The notes under the pieces are model-generated. The model saw only the letters and a program-made list of their open reading frames with translations, had not been told where the DNA came from and ran no database searches. Shown here in pieces: positions 5,833 to 9,445 of a stretch of DNA of 9,445 bases. The position numbers and the translations under genes are program-made. Origin of the DNA: Candidatus Cloacimonadota bacterium (GTDB lineage Bacteria; Cloacimonadota; Cloacimonadia; Cloacimonadales; JAFGVF01); the NCBI GenBank assembly GCA_016938155.1, contig JAFGVF010000384.1:1-9445 (forward strand), given 5' to 3'. How positions within the stretch are numbered: position 1 is the first letter of the stretch; each line of letters begins with the position of its first letter.

Positions 5833-8154
5833 ATGAAAAAGTCATACTTATTGTTCATCGTACTTCTTGCTCCACTCTTTTTATTTGCTGAAGTATTGGA
5901 AGTCTCACATGATACATCTCATCCTTACCAACTTATCCAGGATGCCATATCATCTGCCGTCGAAGGAGATACTATTCTTGTACATCCGGGAGTATATTAT
6001 GAAAACATCAGCTTTGAAGGTAAACACGGTATCACCCTCATCTCCTCAGGATGTGAAGATAATACTGTAATTGATGGAATTAATGGTGGTAGAGCATGCA
6101 TAACTTTGGTAAATGGTGAAGAAAACATCCTGATATCAGGATTTGAAATCAGGAACGGTGGCATTCCATCCGAGTCACAAGACAGAGCAGGGGGTATCTG
6201 TCTTGATACAGTGAATAATATCAGTTTAAGAAATCTTGTGATTCATGATAATCATGCAATTGCAGGTGCAGGTTTAAGAATAAGAGGTTCTGAGAATATC
6301 AGTCTATCTAATCTGGAAATATTTAACAATTTTGCATACTCTGCAGCTGGGGGAATCTATCAACTTAGAAACAAATCTGTTATCTTTGACATGATAAATA
6401 GATGCAGTGTCTATGACAACTTTGCGGTTCAATACATGGATATTATTAACTATGATGCTACAAGCATATATTTAAACAAATTCACTTATCCCCAGATGGA
6501 GGGGGATAATCTTTATTTACTCCAGATTCCTTATGGACCTCACACCGTTTTTCATACTCTTCCTGTGTTTGATGTCCAGATTCCATTAAGAGAATATCTT
6601 GATCGTGATGTGTATGTTTCACCGGAGGGAGATGACAATAATGATGGGCTGACACCTGAAACACCGTTCAAAAACCTCTGGTTTGCCTTAAGTCGATTGC
6701 ATCCAACTAATGGTAATTCTCATACAGTGTATCTCTCTGAGGGTAGTTTTACCAACACAGCAGGAGGAGTTGATGTCGGAATGTTCATTCCGGATAATAT
6801 AATTATTCAGGGTGCGGGGAAGGAAGAAACAAGAATTGAAACTGCAATTTATAATTATTATGAAACCGTTATCAATGTAAAACGAAATGCTCAAAATGTT
6901 ATACTAAAGGATTTTACTCTTAGTAGCCTGAGAGGCTCGAGTTTAGTTGTATATGATGCCGGATATGTCAGATTTGAGAATGTAGCCATTGAGGATTGTC
7001 ATGATTTCAATCAGGACATCATAAGAATAACCGGGGATAATACAAATGCTGATTTCATCAATTTTACATGTAGAAATAATGAGGATATCGATAACGCAGG
7101 GGGAGTAATCCATTTTGACGGTAATAAGTTGAGACTGCAAAACTGCCTGTTTGAAAACAATAGGATACAAAATTCAGGTATCGAAATCAGTTATTGCCAT
7201 CTTTATGCAGCTTACAAAGATTCAGTTATTATTAAAGACTCTATGTTTTTAAACAATGTACATAATCCTACTGATGCAAATATGACTATTTACCGTAGAG
7301 GAGTAAGTGATCAAAGAACAGTAGTTATCGATAATTGCCTTTTTGCGAATAATTATTGCTCCGGACCGGTAGGTTTCAGGATTAATGCAGATTATATCCA
7401 TATTTATAACTCAACTTTTGCAAATAATAGAACGGCTGGATTCTACAACGGGTACATAACTACTAATTCAACCTATTCAACCAGTATGGTAAATTGTGCC
7501 TTTTTTGATAATACTACTACTACTGAATTATACCCCGAAGCAGACTCATTATTCATAGACTATTGTGCCTTCGACAGGCAGTTCGCCCTTTATCTTTTTG
7601 GTGATAATCAAATGGGAACTCATAACTATACAAATGTTGATTTTCGAGTAAATGAAGGTGACCAAAATTTGTTAGACTATTATCTGTATAATGAAACAAA
7701 TCCGATAACTCCGGCTTTATCAATCGACCACGGTACGATGAACCCTGCTGACTTCTATCCCGGATATGTCCTACCGGAATTCGATGTTCTCGGCAATCCC
7801 CGTATCTATAATGACATTATTGATATTGGTGCTATAGAGTACCGTAATCCCATCGCTAATGATGAGCAGGTGATTATCCCATCCCTGAATCTCAGTTGTG
7901 CTCCCAATCCTTTTAATCCGACTACTACTATTAGTTTTGATATTCCCAAGAACAGTATGACCGAGCTGGCTGTCTATAATATCAGAGGACAAAGGGTTAA
8001 CACATTATTAAATGAGAGACTAAAAGCCGGAACTCATCAGGTTGTGTGGAATGGTGATGATATTAAAGGACATTCGGTCGGTTCTGGGGTTTATTTCCTG
8101 AGACTCATGACCAATCAGGAGAGTAAAACATTTAAGGCAGTGATGCTGAAATAA
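5833..8154 (+). CDS. Secreted right-handed beta-helix protein with C-terminal T9SS-type / FlgD-like sorting domain
   Basis: The 773-residue product starts with a Sec signal peptide (residues 1-19, ending LFLFA). Residues of about 30-230 form a parallel beta-helix of the pectate-lyase / NosD kind, opening with AISSAVEGDTILVHPGVYYENI and followed by repeated short strands with Asn-rich turns. A second beta-helix begins at residue 261 with YVSPEGDDNNDGLTPETPF, the DUF1565 signature, and runs to about 650. Residues from about 690 form a compact beta-sandwich starting APNPFNPTTTISFDIP and ending in a GVYFLRL motif and a basic tail, the type A C-terminal signal of type IX secretion cargo; FlgD-like domains share this fold. 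It is therefore probably exported across the outer membrane and held at the surface or released. Beta-helices often bind or cleave polysaccharides, but I see no assignable catalytic residues. It stands alone with its own terminator. Confidence 0.88.
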   Translation: MKKSYLLFIVLLAPLFLFAEVLEVSHDTSHPYQLIQDAISSAVEGDTILVHPGVYYENISFEGKHGITLISSGCEDNTVIDGINGGRACITLVNGEENILISGFEIRNGGIPSESQDRAGGICLDTVNNISLRNLVIHDNHAIAGAGLRIRGSENISLSNLEIFNNFAYSAAGGIYQLRNKSVIFDMINRCSVYDNFAVQYMDIINYDATSIYLNKFTYPQMEGDNLYLLQIPYGPHTVFHTLPVFDVQIPLREYLDRDVYVSPEGDDNNDGLTPETPFKNLWFALSRLHPTNGNSHTVYLSEGSFTNTAGGVDVGMFIPDNIIIQGAGKEETRIETAIYNYYETVINVKRNAQNVILKDFTLSSLRGSSLVVYDAGYVRFENVAIEDCHDFNQDIIRITGDNTNADFINFTCRNNEDIDNAGGVIHFDGNKLRLQNCLFENNRIQNSGIEISYCHLYAAYKDSVIIKDSMFLNNVHNPTDANMTIYRRGVSDQRTVVIDNCLFANNYCSGPVGFRINADYIHIYNSTFANNRTAGFYNGYITTNSTYSTSMVNCAFFDNTTTTELYPEADSLFIDYCAFDRQFALYLFGDNQMGTHNYTNVDFRVNEGDQNLLDYYLYNETNPITPALSIDHGTMNPADFYPGYVLPEFDVLGNPRIYNDIIDIGAIEYRNPIANDEQVIIPSLNLSCAPNPFNPTTTISFDIPKNSMTELAVYNIRGQRVNTLLNERLKAGTHQVVWNGDDIKGHSVGSGVYFLRLMTNQESKTFKAVMLK

Positions 8155-8171
8155 AAGATATATAACTTAAT

Positions 8172-8200
8172 AAAGCCCTGCCACCCGGTGGGGCTTTTTT
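8172..8200 (+). terminator. Rho-independent terminator of the beta-helix gene
   Basis: AAAGCCC (8172-8178) pairs with GGGCTTT (8191-8197) around a GC-rich interior that adds CAC/GTG pairing. A run of six T (8195-8200) follows directly. It begins 18 bases after the stop codon. Confidence 0.92.
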
Positions 8201-8246
8201 ATGATGATTAAATATTTTCTCACCTTGAAACTATGGAATTTCAGTA

Positions 8247-8400
8247 GTCTATCACTGCTCTATCACAATAACTATTCAAGAATTATCAAACTCCTGTCCG
8301 AAACTTACGACTCACTTATCTTCTAAATCATGTTTTGCCCGGGGTTCGCCCAAGAGACTCCCATGAATCTATGTGGAATTGTGATAGTGCATTGATAGAG
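8247..8400. repeat. Palindromic 11-base-step element C
   Basis: Arms 8247-8269 and 8378-8400 are inverted copies with 20 of 23 matches, 108 bases apart. CTATCAC recurs at 8249 and 8260, GATAG at 8383 and 8394, and CTTA at 8304 and 8315, each pair exactly 11 bases apart. Read on the minus strand, AATTCCACA follows the first arm just as in element B (5576-5584), so C appears to be in inverted orientation relative to B and D. Confidence 0.7.
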
Positions 8401-8451
8401 CTGTGACGAATAAAGATGATTCAGATGATATACTATTCATTTTTCCCTTTT

Positions 8452-8615
8452 CTCTCCTAATTCTCCCATGAGCAACAACCACTAAACAGGGAAATATGAC
8501 ACACATAAATCTTACTTGATTCTCACTTCCCAAGTGGGAGTCAAGTGAGTGTTAAGTGGGAGATAAGTGAATATCAAGCCCATATTGCTCATGGGAGATC
8601 CATGGAACAGGAGAG
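8452..8615. repeat. Palindromic 11-base-step element D
   Basis: A perfect 14-base inverted repeat, 8462-8475 against 8585-8598 (TCTCCCATGAGCAA and its complement), encloses 109 bases. An outer block CTCTCCT (8452-8458) pairs with AGGAGAG (8609-8615). AAGT recurs at 8532, 8543, 8554 and 8565, with AAG at 8576: five hits exactly 11 bases apart. ACTT recurs at 8514 and 8525, and CATGG at 8590 and 8601. This is the clearest 11-base array in the window. Confidence 0.8.
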
Positions 8616-8678
8616 CTAAATCGGTGCTTTGTCTTCAACACTACTAAGTTTGGAGTTGTTTATACTTTTGCAGCCCAT

Positions 8679-8912
8679 CCAGGGTTGAAAGCTTTCCGGG
8701 GTATTCTTTACCCCGGGTCATGCGACCCGAGGCTAGTATTTTGCTGTCCTAGCAGGACAGAATGGCATCAAGATAAAATCTATCTGAGTATTTATAATAA
8801 CACTACTAGTTATCTTTATGTGTTAAATCCTGAAGGGATTACAGAATAATAGCCATGGGCCGAATGACCCATGGTAAGATGTCCCCAATGCTCCTCAAGC
8901 CCTATATGGGCT
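8679..8912. repeat. Cluster of short hairpin repeats
   Basis: Stems seen in order: CCGGGGTA/TACCCCGG (8696-8716), GGGTC/GACCC (8715-8728, sharing two bases with the first), CTGTCCT/AGGACAG (8744-8760), AATCC/GGATT (8826-8840), CCATGGG/CCCATGG (8853-8874) and AGCCC/GGGCT (8898-8912). The first part (CAGCCCATCCAGGGTTGAAAGC-like, from about 8671) resembles the reverse complement of the last part, so the cluster is roughly symmetrical. No coding frame fits. Similar hairpin-rich intergenic repeats occur in Bacteroidota-like genomes, from memory. Confidence 0.65.
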
Positions 8913-8933
8913 GAACATGGGAATAGCTCACCA

Positions 8934-8952
8934 AGCTGGAAGCGTGCTTTAC
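8934..8952 (+). repeat. 19-base direct repeat, copy 1
   Basis: AGCTGGAAGCGTGCTTTAC matches the segment at 9211-9229 at 17 of 19 positions. The two copies bracket the MITE-like element. Confidence 0.5.
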
Positions 8953-8954
8953 GG

Positions 8955-9087
8955 TGTCATCCCGAGCGAAGTCGAGGGATCTCTCGAAACCAGCACTAAT
9001 AAATGTTTTAGAATCATCATACTCCCGGTTAAGGATTGCACCACGCTTGAGAGATTCCTCCACTCGTTTCACTCGGTCGGAATGACA
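8955..9087. mobile_element. MITE-like inverted-repeat element
   Basis: Left arm 8955-8988 starts TGTCATCCCGAGCGA and ends GATCTCTCGAA. The right arm 9047-9087 reads, on the other strand, TGTCATTCCGACCGA, an extra 7 or so bases, then GGAATCTCTCAA. About 58 unrelated bases lie between them. It has no coding capacity, so any movement would depend on an outside transposase. TGTCATTCCGA...ATCTCTC palindromes are, from memory, a common dispersed repeat in diverse bacteria. No clear short target duplication is visible. Confidence 0.65.
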
Positions 9088-9100
9088 AGTTTTTTCGCTT

Positions 9101-9134
9101 AGCCCCACACTCGTAAACTCATTGTAGTGCAAGA
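9101..9134 (-). repeat. Diverged copy of the 3545 hairpin repeat
   Basis: Read on the minus strand, TCTTGCACTACAATGAGT and then CGAGTGTGG follow the same order and spacing as 3543-3573, with about three quarters of positions identical. A weaker relative may lie at 5503-5526. Confidence 0.45.
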
Positions 9135-9210
9135 GGAAAACTAAGGTTTCTGAAATGTATAGTGACTCCTCTGAGCTGCCGGTAATCACAGGGATTGAAA
9201 CAGCTCTGCG

Positions 9211-9229
9211 AGCAGGAAGCTTGCTTTAC
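9211..9229 (+). repeat. 19-base direct repeat, copy 2
   Basis: AGCAGGAAGCTTGCTTTAC, 17 of 19 identical to 8934-8952. It overlaps the last bases and stop codon of the NIF3-family gene, so that gene's end may have been shaped by the repeat. Confidence 0.5.
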
Positions 9230-9445
9230 AAAGAAATCAACCCGTTATATTCATGCTCATCAAGGGTTAAATAGACAAACTCCAGTTCCACATCAGAAAG
9301 ATATTTTTCTAATTGTTCCAAGACAGGAAATTCGGTATAGAGGTGTCCGGCATCAATAAGGGGTAACTGACTATCGAGGATAGTGTGATAGGTTAAGTCA
9401 GCAGTCACAAGCAGGTCGGCACGACCAAGAACCTTACCGATAATG
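9226..9445 (-). CDS. NIF3-family protein, C-terminal end only
   Basis: The frame is open from the window edge to a TAA at 9226-9228, giving the last 72 residues; the start lies outside, and the GTG at 9408 is internal. The visible part reads GRADLLVTADLTYHT...LPLIDAGHLYTE. This matches the C-terminal metal-site region of NIF3-like proteins (PF01784, once called GTP cyclohydrolase I type 2 homologues), usually T-G-D-x-x-Y-H and IDAGHxxTE. The two His and the Glu in these motifs are the expected ligands of the dinuclear metal site. Full-length members are about 250-370 residues, form hexameric rings and lack a settled cellular function. The last stretch (EFVYLTLDEHEYNGLISL) contains the usual C-terminal strand. 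Its upstream neighbours are unseen. Confidence 0.85.
   Translation of the reverse strand, partial: IIGKVLGRADLLVTADLTYHTILDSQLPLIDAGHLYTEFPVLEQLEKYLSDVELEFVYLTLDEHEYNGLISL

Noticed and set aside
5317..8615. CRISPR array
   Set aside because: The 11-base units have no conserved repeat of CRISPR length, no spacers and no cas genes nearby.
8902..9189. Minus-strand open frame of 95 codons across the MITE-like element
   Set aside because: It runs through the inverted repeat arms; part of the predicted protein (SLDFARDD type) is a well-known false translation of this repeat.

Overview
The window looks like chromosomal DNA from a Gram-negative, fairly AT-rich bacterium of the Cloacimonadota / Fibrobacterota-Chlorobiota-Bacteroidota neighbourhood. 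This rests on a large secreted beta-helix protein ending in an NPFNPTTTISF-type C-terminal domain of the type IX secretion / FlgD-like kind, a lipoprotein with an LSGC lipobox, a putative outer-membrane protein ending in Phe, and intergenic DNA packed with small palindromic repeats. The phylum is inference; no rRNA is present.

Positions 1-3411 hold a compact four-gene minus-strand operon. In transcription order it encodes an exported glutathione peroxidase-like protein, a Blc-type lipocalin lipoprotein, a fusion of fatty acid kinase (FakA-like) with a DegV/FakB-like fatty-acid-binding domain, and a DUF1295 / steroid 5-alpha-reductase-like membrane protein cut by the window edge. Stops and starts touch or overlap (1-base overlap, 6-base gap, 8-base overlap), so the genes are probably translationally coupled. 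All four families handle lipids or can plausibly act on them, suggesting repair or salvage of membrane lipids.

Positions 3674-4384 (minus) encode a probable small outer-membrane protein. Divergent from it are fluC/crcB (4512-4922, plus) and, seven bases later, a complete tRNA-Ala with anticodon CGC (4930-5005). A gene-free stretch of about 830 bases then precedes a 773-residue secreted beta-helix protein (5833-8154), which ends in a clear rho-independent terminator. About 1 kb without genes follows, and the window closes with the C-terminal end of a NIF3-family protein (minus, 9226 to the edge).

The most unusual content is in the two gene-free stretches flanking the beta-helix gene. They hold four elements of about 130-165 bases, two on each side. 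Each is a long inverted repeat whose arms are 104-109 bases apart, and each contains short motifs recurring at an 11-base step. Two share a spaced anchor (TTCTCTC, 5 variable bases, TCTCCCAT, 9 variable bases, CCAC) while their arm sequences differ yet remain self-complementary. I do not recognise this family. The same stretches also carry a cluster of short hairpins, a MITE-like inverted repeat and several other palindromes.
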